From positions 1 to 6,424 of the forward strand of contig NZ_JAUSCG010000054.1 in NCBI RefSeq assembly GCF_030651615.1: a stretch of DNA of 6,424 bases, in the 5' to 3' direction. Position 1 is the stretch's first letter. Each line of letters opens with the position of its first letter. Below the pieces are notes generated by a model, which did not search any database, was not told where the DNA came from, and saw only the letters and a list, made by a program, of their open reading frames with translations. The position numbers and the translations under genes are program-made. This DNA is from Methanocalculus sp. (lineage in GTDB: Archaea > Halobacteriota > Methanomicrobia > Methanomicrobiales > Methanocorpusculaceae). Of the stretch, positions 1 to 6,040 are shown in pieces.

Positions 1-315
1 GGTCTCCAGACCCCGGTTGCAAGCCCCCTCCGTTAGGTGGGGGTAGTTGACCCCTTTGAAGGCGAGGGTGTGGAGGAGATCGACCCCGGCAATGAAGAGG
101 TATCCGATACCGATGAAGAGGAGGTAACTGCTCTCGATCCGATCGCGTGCGGTCCATGCGACCATAAAGATGAGGCATCCGATGATGATCGGGAAGAGTT
201 CGGCTATCGTATGGAAGAGGAGGTAGTTGACAAGGGATGTCGCAGTCGTTGCAATAAGAAAGAAGAAGAGAGCGATAAAGAAGAAGTGGTATCCCTTCTC
301 TTCAGAGGATTCCAT
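1..315 (-). CDS. MASE3-domain membrane sensor, probable histidine kinase (N-terminal 105 residues only)
   Basis: The reading frame opens with ATG at 315 and stays open to the left edge, giving 105 residues, so the C-terminal part is missing. The fragment has three predicted membrane spans, at about residues 10-29, 37-56 and 64-85. The hallmark is the NYLLFHT...ELF segment (residues 30-41), followed by YLLFIGIGYLF and DLLHTLAFKG (residues 79-88), which is characteristic of the MASE3 membrane-associated sensor domain. In archaea MASE3 usually precedes PAS and histidine kinase modules; those parts are outside the window, so the kinase call is inference. Its start lies inside the end of the response regulator gene (14-base overlap), which points to translational coupling and a cognate pair. 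A GGTG eight bases before the ATG could act as a weak ribosome binding site. The ligand is unknown. Confidence 0.82.
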   Translation of the reverse strand, partial: MESSEEKGYHFFFIALFFFLIATTATSLVNYLLFHTIAELFPIIIGCLIFMVAWTARDRIESSYLLFIGIGYLFIAGVDLLHTLAFKGVNYPHLTEGACNRGLET

Positions 316-952
316 GGTCTCTGCACCATTGCTCTTCTCCGGCTATCAGGTCGGTCATCATCTTCGTATCCTCTTCCCAGCCCGTGTGGGACCCACTGTT
401 TGGGTGGATACACTGGGTGATGATGCCGTCATAGATGCGCCGGAGCACCCTGAGGCGGCGGCGATGCAGAGCAATCTGGTCACGTTCTTCAGAAGAAGTT
501 CTGCCGCCTGACTCCTCAGCAAACCTCCTGTCTCCTTCCAGCTCTGTGATGATAGACTGTATTGCGGTTGTGAATGGCTCCATACGAACCGGTTTTTTAA
601 TCCAGCCGACGATATCCTGACCGTACTTGAGCATCTCGGATGGAAGGAAGACCTTTCCCGTGAGAACGACGATCGGAATATCCTGATATTCCGGAACTTT
701 GCGGATCGCTTTGAGCGTGTCCCACCCATCCATCGGCTCCATCATGATATCAAGGAGTATCATATCCGGCTTCATCTCTTTAAGCATCTGAAGGCAGGAC
801 TCGCCCCCATCGGCTGTGGTAACAGTATTACCGCATCTGCTCAACACTTCAGGGATGATCGTCCTGAGCGCCGGATTATCATCAACAAAGAGTATCAGAG
901 GTGACGGTTTACTCTGAGTGTTGATCTCCATCCTCTCAGGATCGCCAGACAT
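302..952 (-). CDS. Response regulator: N-terminal receiver domain plus uncharacterised C-terminal region
   Basis: This 216-residue protein has a canonical CheY-like receiver domain at about residues 18-135. The acidic pocket is D24-D25 (FVDDN), the phosphoacceptor is D68 (LLDIMM), the switch threonine is T98 (VVLTGK), and the conserved lysine is K120 before P121 (IKKP). It should be phosphorylated by a histidine kinase, most simply the MASE3 protein whose start it overlaps. Residues 141-216 match no output domain I recognise. They include an Arg-rich helix (RRRLRVLRRIYD) and an acidic/amphipathic tail ending EEQWCRDHGIL. There is no winged helix, HD-GYP, GGDEF or PAS signature, so it may act by protein contact or be a divergent output module. 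I keep the first ATG because a TATA-like box lies about 25 bases upstream, which suits a leaderless transcript. The second Met (residue 8) has purines directly against it and a poorer spacing. Confidence 0.93.
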   Translation of the reverse strand: MSGDPERMEINTQSKPSPLILFVDDNPALRTIIPEVLSRCGNTVTTADGGESCLQMLKEMKPDMILLDIMMEPMDGWDTLKAIRKVPEYQDIPIVVLTGKVFLPSEMLKYGQDIVGWIKKPVRMEPFTTAIQSIITELEGDRRFAEESGGRTSSEERDQIALHRRRLRVLRRIYDGIITQCIHPNSGSHTGWEEDTKMMTDLIAGEEQWCRDHGIL

Positions 953-984
953 AATTATTTATTATTGTGCATAATATTAAAAGA
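953..984 (-). promoter_or_regulatory. Putative archaeal TATA promoter of the response regulator gene (leaderless)
   Basis: Read on the minus strand, the gap before the response regulator contains CTTTTAATATT (plus-strand 973-983). The centre of this TATA-like element is about 25 bases from the ATG at 952, the usual distance from an archaeal TATA box to the transcription start. No Shine-Dalgarno sequence precedes the ATG. Together this suggests that the mRNA begins at or next to the start codon. The T-run in the same stretch may also help end the upstream reductase transcript. The assignment rests on spacing and composition only. Confidence 0.5.
961..975. repeat. Short AT-rich inverted repeat between TATA box and start codon
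   Basis: ATTAT (961-965) and ATAAT (971-975) are perfect inverted arms around TGTGC. The dyad overlaps the edge of the proposed TATA box and lies upstream of the response regulator start, where a repressor would block transcription. In so AT-rich a stretch a five-base dyad can easily arise by chance. Confidence 0.2.
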
Positions 985-991
985 TTACAAT

Positions 992-2692
992 TCATTCGAA
1001 AGAAGTATCCCTGCAACCGGCACAGCCTTTTGATCTGAATATAATCTCATTTCTGCTTTCTTTCCGGTAAAGGGTTACACCTTTGAGACGCAGCCGCCAT
1101 GCAAGGAGGAGTGCTTCTCTGATCTCATCTCTTTCGATATCCTCTCGTATATTTATTGTTTTTGAAATTGATGCATGAATATGCCGCTGAAATGCCGCCT
1201 GCATCAGGAGATGATCCTGAATTGAGATCTCAGTTGCAGAACGGTAGAGCCTACGGAATGCAGGAGAGAGCCAATTAATCCTCTGAAGTGATTCGGATCT
1301 GAAGACCTCTTCGATCACCTCCATTCTTTTCGCCTCTGCATCCACTCCATGATAGCCGAGATGTGCAATCTCAGAATCGAGCTGCTCAGAAAATAGAGGA
1401 TGGATCACCTCAAACGATGCACCTGCCGTATAGTGTCTCGTCATGACGAAGGAGTAAACAGGCTCAATTCCTGATGAGCAACCTGCAATAAGCGAGATCG
1501 TCCCGGTCGGTGCGATAGTCGTCAGTGCCGCATTTCGAATCGGTTCCTTCCAGCTACTCCCCTCCCATGCAGGAAATGGCCCTGTCTCATCTGCGATCTT
1601 CTGAGACTCATCCACAGCCATCTGTGTGATGAATGAGATCACCCCTTCAGCGAACCTTCGTGCATCTTCAGAATCATAGGGAAGACCGGAGAGGAGAAGA
1701 GCGTCATGCAGACCCATTACACCAATGCCAATCTTTCTCGTCCTCAGTGTTGCCTCCCTGATCTCGGGGAGGGGATGGGAAGTCCTATCGATTGCGGTAT
1801 TGAGGAAATGAACAGCCAGCCTCACTGTCTCCCCGAGCCTCCTCCATTCGACAGCCCCGTCCCGAATAAACCGTGTAAGGTTGATGCTCCCCAGGATGCA
1901 TGATTCAAAAGGAAGAAGCGGCTCTTCACCACAGGGGTTTGTTGCGGTAATTGTACCGAGTCTGGGTGTTTTATTTCCTTGATTAATTGTGTCAGAGAAG
2001 AGTACTCCCGGCTCCCCATTCCGATAGATCCCCTCAACTATCGCCCCAAATACCTCTCCAACAGTCACACTTTTTTCTGTTATCCGGTGGGTGAAGAGTA
2101 TGGTCTCATCTGCTCCCCTCTGAATCGCCTCCATGAAGGAGTCCGGTATCATGACCGAGAGGTTAAAATTTGTGAGGACCCTCTCCTCATGTTTTGCGGT
2201 GATAAAGGAGAGGATATCGGGGTGTGCAACATCAAGAATACCCATATTTGCCCCGCGTCTCCGTCCACCCTGTCTGATCACCTCTGTTGAGGTGTCAAAG
2301 ATCTCCATAAACCGAACAGGTCCGGGGGACTGTCCACCGGCAGAACCAAGTTCTGAGCCTTCCGGTGGGATCGCCGAAAAGTTGTATCCGGTGCCGCCGC
2401 CTGTTATCTGGATGATCGCCCCCTGTCTTACCGCTTCAAAGATCTCAGCGATGGTCGACCCGATCGGGATGACAAAGCAGGCCGCAAGCTGATTGCATGC
2501 TGTTCCTGCATTCATCAGTGTAGGGGAGTTTGGGAGGAACTCGAGGTTGTTCATCATCTCAAAGTATGCCTCCCGTTCATCATCCTCCCTGCCGATCGCA
2601 TCGGCAACACGGCGGCAGAGATCAGGGAATGTATGCTCACCTGACAGTAAGTACCTGCTCTTCAGAACATGATCCCGCATCGATTCGTTCAT
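992..2692 (-). CDS. nrdJ: Class II adenosylcobalamin-dependent ribonucleotide reductase
   Basis: This cytoplasmic enzyme reduces ribonucleotides to deoxyribonucleotides with a radical generated from coenzyme B12, independent of oxygen. The 566-residue protein carries the class II hallmarks. N252-P-C254-G-E256 holds the thiyl-radical cysteine C254 with its Asn and Glu partners. C265 lies eleven residues on (FESCILGSINL), and C72 (AACFVIP) supplies the other half of the substrate-reducing disulfide pair. The glycine loop ITGGGTGYNFS is at residues 96-106 and APTGTIS at 394-400. The C-terminal C557-x-x-C560 pair is suited to pass electrons from thioredoxin or glutaredoxin to the active site. It lacks an N-terminal ATP-cone and starts almost directly at the catalytic-domain helix (VLKSRYLL), so it is a compact form with no obvious activity-control domain. 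The start is four bases after the stop of the exported-protein gene, implying one transcript. Met5 is an alternative start. Confidence 0.95.
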   Translation of the reverse strand: MNESMRDHVLKSRYLLSGEHTFPDLCRRVADAIGREDDEREAYFEMMNNLEFLPNSPTLMNAGTACNQLAACFVIPIGSTIAEIFEAVRQGAIIQITGGGTGYNFSAIPPEGSELGSAGGQSPGPVRFMEIFDTSTEVIRQGGRRRGANMGILDVAHPDILSFITAKHEERVLTNFNLSVMIPDSFMEAIQRGADETILFTHRITEKSVTVGEVFGAIVEGIYRNGEPGVLFSDTINQGNKTPRLGTITATNPCGEEPLLPFESCILGSINLTRFIRDGAVEWRRLGETVRLAVHFLNTAIDRTSHPLPEIREATLRTRKIGIGVMGLHDALLLSGLPYDSEDARRFAEGVISFITQMAVDESQKIADETGPFPAWEGSSWKEPIRNAALTTIAPTGTISLIAGCSSGIEPVYSFVMTRHYTAGASFEVIHPLFSEQLDSEIAHLGYHGVDAEAKRMEVIEEVFRSESLQRINWLSPAFRRLYRSATEISIQDHLLMQAAFQRHIHASISKTINIREDIERDEIREALLLAWRLRLKGVTLYRKESRNEIIFRSKGCAGCRDTSFE

Positions 2693-2696
2693 TCTG

Positions 2697-3869
2697 TTAC
2701 ATCCCGAAGACTGAGAGAATACGCTTCAGAAAGAGTGTTCCGTGTCCGATTAATTCATTTGAGAGATCAAGGAGAGCCTCGATCGTAATGCCTTCAGGGA
2801 AGATCTCTCCTTTCGATGGCATTGGCAGAGCTGTCACTGTTACAGTTGGTGCAGGTGTAAACGTACTCGTTACAACAGGTGTCGGGATTGGCATCTCAAC
2901 CTGGGTTGGAACAGGTGTCTCCTCAATCAATGCGATCCCGGCAGGGTGAACAAAGATCGCTCCTTCCCGTGCATACCCGTCAGGTCCGCACTGGCTGATC
3001 TCAAGGAGGGGTGCAGATGATGCAGCAGGAACAGTTCCGGTGACAGAGACTGAGAGCCCAAGGCTGTCACGAGCGGGATAGGCGAGTTCAAACCCCGGTA
3101 GCGAGTAATAATACCCCTTTCCGGGTGTTCTTACATTCTCTCCACCGTTCATGAAGATGCTGACTGCCCACTCGGGATTGAGGAGGCTGGTTCGTAGCCT
3201 AAGTGTGTCGGTATCCGGAAAGGTGGTTGAAGAGAGGCGATCAAAGGAGAGGTACGTTCTGAGGGTGGCGTCCTCTCCGGGTGCGAGATCGCAGGTCGGG
3301 GTGGTTGATCTGGATGAGATGGTGAATGCTGAGAGATCAGGTGGGGACGGGGTGATGATCACCGGTTCAGGGGGGGTCCCTGACGGGGCGCTCCCCAAAG
3401 GATAGGCGAGCTGTGAGACCAGATATTCATTATCACCCCGGAGTTCGTATGCGCCATCAAGCTGGCGAACCGAGATGATTGACATGGTTCTGCTATCAGG
3501 TGTCTCCGGGATAACCCCCGTGAGTCTGATCCGGAGGCTCACCTCTTCCGATGCAGGATAGGAGAGCTCCCACCCGGATATCGTCTCGCGGTACTTTGAT
3601 GATTTTCTGAGGGTATTCTCGCCCCCTCCTCTCCTCAAAAGAACTGTCCATTCCGGGTCTTCCAGTTCTGTCTGTAGGATGAGGATATCACCTGAGGGGA
3701 ATGAGAGGGGATCAAGACCAGAGAAGGAGAGGGTGATATCGAGAGTATGCTCCTCACCAGACCAGAGATACCCCTGTGGGATACCCTCCGCCCCTTCAAC
3801 GGTGAACCCTCCGGCAGATGAGACGAGCAGAAGAAGTAGTGAGAGGCAGACGACTCCTCGCATGAACAT
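2697..3869 (-). CDS. Exported protein with two tandem copies of one beta-rich domain and a Thr/Pro linker
   Basis: I do not recognise a named family. The 390-residue protein begins with a signal peptide: R4, a hydrophobic run through residue 17, and a likely cleavage near SSAGG at 17-21. Two homologous domains follow, at about residues 22-158 and 182-311. Shared landmarks in order are an F-T-[VI] start, a G-E-[ED] turn, LSF, FP, L-x-T-x-L, PEW-x-V, GGEN, Y, G-[WF]-EL-[SA]-YPA, and VTG/LTG followed by [IV]P. The pattern suggests beta sandwiches. A Thr/Pro/Val-rich stretch (about 318-351) looks like an extended, possibly glycosylated stalk, followed by a short amphipathic C-terminus without a membrane span, LPXTG or PGF-type anchor. 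Cysteines C193 and C294 occur only in the second copy. It is the first gene of an apparent operon with the reductase. A surface or envelope role is inference. Confidence 0.85.
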   Translation of the reverse strand: MFMRGVVCLSLLLLLVSSAGGFTVEGAEGIPQGYLWSGEEHTLDITLSFSGLDPLSFPSGDILILQTELEDPEWTVLLRRGGGENTLRKSSKYRETISGWELSYPASEEVSLRIRLTGVIPETPDSRTMSIISVRQLDGAYELRGDNEYLVSQLAYPLGSAPSGTPPEPVIITPSPPDLSAFTISSRSTTPTCDLAPGEDATLRTYLSFDRLSSTTFPDTDTLRLRTSLLNPEWAVSIFMNGGENVRTPGKGYYYSLPGFELAYPARDSLGLSVSVTGTVPAASSAPLLEISQCGPDGYAREGAIFVHPAGIALIEETPVPTQVEMPIPTPVVTSTFTPAPTVTVTALPMPSKGEIFPEGITIEALLDLSNELIGHGTLFLKRILSVFGM

Positions 3870-3877
3870 ACATGATC

Positions 3878-3884
3878 ATCACCT
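3878..3884 (-). promoter_or_regulatory. Ribosome binding site that sets the exported-protein start
   Basis: On the minus strand AGGTGAT stands eight bases before the ATG at 3869 and matches the archaeal 16S anti-Shine-Dalgarno well. It favours the first Met over the Met two codons later (3863), which would lie 14 bases away. Another ATG at 3873 is out of frame. This is one of the few strong ribosome binding sites in the window. Confidence 0.6.
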
Positions 3885-3928
3885 GCACTATCAAAGAGCC
3901 TTTCGTCTCCACCAGCAGATATGTTCCT

Positions 3929-4771
3929 ATGGACCTAACTGTGCTCATCGAGAATACCACCCTGATTGATCGTTACTTCCGGGGTGAACCCGGCCTCTCT
4001 TTCTTCATAGAGGATGGTGATACCAGTATCCTCTTTGACTGCGGGTATTCGGATCTCCTGATCGAGAATGCCGCATCGATGGAGATCGATCTCCTGGATG
4101 TTGATCGTATAATCCTCTCCCATGGTCATGTGGATCATACCGGAGGTCTCCCTTCGCTTGCCGCACACCACCTCAGATCGGCTATCGAGGGGAGGCCACG
4201 GAAACGTCCTGTCTTCATCACTCACCCTGCAACCTTTGGCCGGAAGAGGGGCAAAGAGATGATTGATGTCGGATGCCCGGTCTCTTCTGACTATCTTTTG
4301 GAATTTGGAGAGATTATAATGAGTGTCTCCCCCGTAAGGGTGACAGATCGGATCACATTCCTTGGTGAGATCCCACGAACCGACCCGAAACGCACCGCAC
4401 AGAGCAGTGCCTTTGTTCAGACCGGGAAAGGATGGGTGCCTGATCCGGTTATCGAGGATTCATGTCTTGTCTACCGTTCTGATGATGGCCTTGTTCTTAT
4501 CTGCGGGTGCACCCATGCAGGGATTGAGCATACGGCTGAGTATGCAAAAAAGGTATGCGGAGTGGATAAGATCTCCGCTATCATTGGTGGCCTTCATCTC
4601 TATTCGGCTACGAAAGAACGGATTGCCGAGGTTGCAGAATGGTGCGCGCAGTCAGAAATAGAAGAGATCTACCCCTGTCACTGCACAGGACTTCAGGCAA
4701 CGATCGCGCTCTCCCGTCATCACATAATAACGCCAATAGGTGTTGGAACACATCTTGAATGGGATAATTAA
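3929..4771 (+). CDS. Metallo-beta-lactamase-fold hydrolase, family annotated as a methanopterin-pathway dihydropteroate-type synthase
   Basis: The 280-residue protein is of the COG1237 type. It shows the metal-binding H65-x-H67-x-D69-H70 signature (SHGHVDHTGG). Further likely ligand or active-site histidines sit in ITHPATF, CGCTHAGIEHT (H196), GGLHLYS (H223) and YPCHCTG (H251). Relatives in methanogens are annotated as the synthase joining the pterin to ribofuranosylaminobenzene phosphate in tetrahydromethanopterin synthesis. That assignment is from family knowledge; the substrate cannot be read from sequence. I place the start at 3929 (MDLTVLIENTT) because family members begin there. The in-frame ATG at 3872 would add 19 residues (MIITCTIKEP...) and leave only two bases to the divergent start codon. 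No Shine-Dalgarno is visible before 3929, so a leaderless start is possible. The pdaD gene follows after about 50 bases on the same strand. Confidence 0.88.
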   Translation: MDLTVLIENTTLIDRYFRGEPGLSFFIEDGDTSILFDCGYSDLLIENAASMEIDLLDVDRIILSHGHVDHTGGLPSLAAHHLRSAIEGRPRKRPVFITHPATFGRKRGKEMIDVGCPVSSDYLLEFGEIIMSVSPVRVTDRITFLGEIPRTDPKRTAQSSAFVQTGKGWVPDPVIEDSCLVYRSDDGLVLICGCTHAGIEHTAEYAKKVCGVDKISAIIGGLHLYSATKERIAEVAEWCAQSEIEEIYPCHCTGLQATIALSRHHIITPIGVGTHLEWDN

Positions 4772-4788
4772 CCGGATTTCCTCCAGCC

Positions 4789-4799
4789 AAAGATTAAAC
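4789..4799 (+). promoter_or_regulatory. Weak TATA-like element before pdaD
   Basis: AAAGATTAAAC lies in the short gap after the metallo-beta-lactamase gene. Its centre is about 28 bases before the ATG at 4823 and about 20 before the ATG at 4814. With no Shine-Dalgarno before either ATG, a leaderless pdaD transcript starting near 4820 is plausible. The match to a consensus archaeal TATA box is poor. Confidence 0.25.
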
Positions 4800-4822
4800 A
4801 CCCTGAAGTACGAATGATGCAT

Positions 4823-5368
4823 ATGGTTGTTCCCTCAAAGGTCTTCTTCACAAAAGGTGTTGGTGTCCATAAGGACAAACTCGCTTCTTTTGAGCTTGCC
4901 CTGAGAAAGGCAGGTATCGAGAAGTTCAACCTCGTGTATGTCTCAAGTATATTTCCTCCGAATGCAACGATCATATCGCCTGATGAAGGATTAAAGCTCC
5001 TTCATACCGGTGAGATAGTCTACTGTGTGATGGCAAGGAACGAGACGAACGAGCCAAACCGGTTGTTAACCTCTGCAATTGGTCTTGCACTTCCAAAAGA
5101 TGCAAACGAGTACGGGTACCTCTCAGAGCACCATGCATATGGTGAGACCGCTTTTGTATCAGGGGAATATGCAGAAGATCTCGCCGCGACGATGCTTGCA
5201 ACGACACTCGGAATTGAGTTCGATCCCGATAAGGCATGGCAGGAGCGGGAACAGATCTATAAGGCGAGTGGTAAGATCATCAAGACGACCCATATCTGTC
5301 AGTCAGCTGAAGGCGATGCAGACGGAAAATGGGTAACGGTCATCGCTGCTGCGGTCTTCGTACTGTAA
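4823..5368 (+). CDS. pdaD: Pyruvoyl-dependent arginine decarboxylase
   Basis: PdaD converts arginine to agmatine and carbon dioxide, the first step of archaeal putrescine synthesis, in the cytoplasm. It is made as a proenzyme that cuts itself between two serines; the second becomes the pyruvoyl cofactor. The site is visible as VYVSSIFPP, with cleavage expected between S41 and S42 (181-residue numbering). This gives a beta chain of about 41 residues and an alpha chain of about 140. Other family landmarks are VFFTKGVG near the start, ARNETNEPNRL, YGYLSEHHAYGE with candidate catalytic glutamates, EDLAATMLATTLG, and a C-terminal TVIAAAVFVL. Length suits the family. In-frame ATGs lie at 4814 and 4817 (adding MMH or MH); I prefer 4823 because homologues begin at this M-V-x-P-[ST]-K position and the upstream spacing fits a leaderless start. 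A terminator hairpin follows three bases after the stop. Confidence 0.94.
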   Translation: MVVPSKVFFTKGVGVHKDKLASFELALRKAGIEKFNLVYVSSIFPPNATIISPDEGLKLLHTGEIVYCVMARNETNEPNRLLTSAIGLALPKDANEYGYLSEHHAYGETAFVSGEYAEDLAATMLATTLGIEFDPDKAWQEREQIYKASGKIIKTTHICQSAEGDADGKWVTVIAAAVFVL

Positions 5369-5371
5369 TCT

Positions 5372-5400
5372 CTGCATTCAACCGAATGCAGTCATTTTTT
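5372..5400 (+). terminator. Hairpin and T-tract terminator or attenuator after pdaD
   Basis: CTGCATTC (5372-5379), loop AACC, and GAATGCAG (5384-5391) form a perfect eight-base-pair stem, followed after TCA by six Ts (5395-5400). It begins three bases after the pdaD stop. Archaeal transcription ends mainly at T-tracts, so this should act as a terminator. The next gene on the same strand starts only 13 bases after the T-tract, and I see no TATA box correctly placed for it, so partial read-through (attenuation) is likely. Confidence 0.75.
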
Positions 5401-5413
5401 AGGTTTCATAGAA

Positions 5414-6016
5414 ATGGATCTCTTAAGTATCCCGTTCTCTGATCTCTTCACCTGGGTGATCGTACCTCTTTTCATCGTCCTTGCCCGTATTGTTGATGTC
5501 AGTATCGGGACACTCAGAATCATCTTTGTTTCACGTGGATACCGTTTTCTTGCCCCTGTACTAGGTTTTTTTGAGGTGATCATCTGGCTCCTTGCCATTG
5601 GTGAGATCATGAAGAACCTGAATAACCCTGTATGTTATATCGCATATGGCCTTGGTTTTGCGCTCGGCAACTATCTTGGGATTCTGCTTGAAGATCGCCT
5701 CTCCATCGGCCAGGTGATCGTCAGGGTGATCACCAAGCGGGATGCGGGGCAGCTCGTCGAATCCTTTAAGCAGAAGAACTATGGTGTTACGTCCATTAAT
5801 GCTGAAGGATCAACCGGAGAGGTGAAGCTGATCTTTCTCATCATCAACCGATCAAACCTCACCGATGTGGTCGATCAGATCAAACACTTCAACCCAACTG
5901 CCTTCTACTCGATTGAAGATGTCCGCTCGGTTCAGGAGGGGGTATTTCCCCTGAATAAACCTGGTTTTCTCAGCTCAAAGCTCAATGCAATGAAGGTCAG
6001 ACGAAAACAGAAGTGA
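5414..6016 (+). CDS. DUF5698/DUF2179 (UPF0316, YebE-like) membrane protein
   Basis: This 200-residue protein belongs to a conserved family of unknown function. The N-terminal DUF5698 part has three predicted membrane spans at about residues 12-32, 45-65 and 72-93. It contains the family pattern DVSIGTLRIIFVSRG (28-42) and a Gly-rich third span (YGLGFALGNYLG). The soluble C-terminal DUF2179 domain spans about residues 97-172 and includes FYSIEDVRSVQEGVFP. Similar DUF2179 domains cap YitT-type membrane proteins and are thought to be regulatory, but no ligand is established that I can cite. A basic tail (RRKQK) ends the protein. It follows pdaD on the same strand, with the hairpin terminator between. 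A weak AGGT at 5401-5404, nine bases before the ATG, may serve as ribosome binding site. It converges on the HEAT-repeat gene, with 11 bases between the stops. Confidence 0.9.
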   Translation: MDLLSIPFSDLFTWVIVPLFIVLARIVDVSIGTLRIIFVSRGYRFLAPVLGFFEVIIWLLAIGEIMKNLNNPVCYIAYGLGFALGNYLGILLEDRLSIGQVIVRVITKRDAGQLVESFKQKNYGVTSINAEGSTGEVKLIFLIINRSNLTDVVDQIKHFNPTAFYSIEDVRSVQEGVFPLNKPGFLSSKLNAMKVRRKQK

Positions 6017-6040
6017 TCAGGCGGGCTTCACCTGACCCGC
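6017..6040. terminator. Possible hairpins at the convergent gene ends
   Basis: Two alternative stems overlap here: TCAGG (6017-6021) with CCTGA (6031-6035), and GCGGG (6021-6025) with CCCGC (6036-6040). They interleave without room for connecting loops, so only one can form at a time. They lie in and beside the 11-base gap between the convergent stop codons. No T-tract follows on either strand, so a terminator role is uncertain. Confidence 0.25.

Noticed and set aside
37..420. Plus-strand open frame of 127 codons rich in Glu and Asp at the left edge
   Set aside because: It lies antisense to the MASE3 and response regulator genes, which have clear domain signatures. Its acidic composition is the mirror of hydrophobic and aromatic codons on the other strand.
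2817..2918. Repetitive-looking DNA around the gt-rich stretch, considered as a tandem repeat or minisatellite
   Set aside because: It codes for the Thr/Pro/Val linker of the exported protein; the repetition is in amino-acid composition and is not an exact DNA unit.
2530..2949. Plus-strand open frame of 139 codons with a Val/Thr/Gly-rich end
   Set aside because: It is antisense to the reductase N-terminus and to the Thr/Pro linker of the exported protein; the low-complexity end is the complement of that linker.
3872..3928. N-terminal extension of the metallo-beta-lactamase protein from the ATG at 3872
   Set aside because: The 19 added residues do not resemble family members, which begin at MDLTVL-like positions, and that start would leave two bases to the divergent gene.
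6017..6040. H-type pseudoknot from the interleaved stems at the convergent gene ends
   Set aside because: The stems abut with no bases left for the connecting loops, so both cannot form together; they are alternatives at most.
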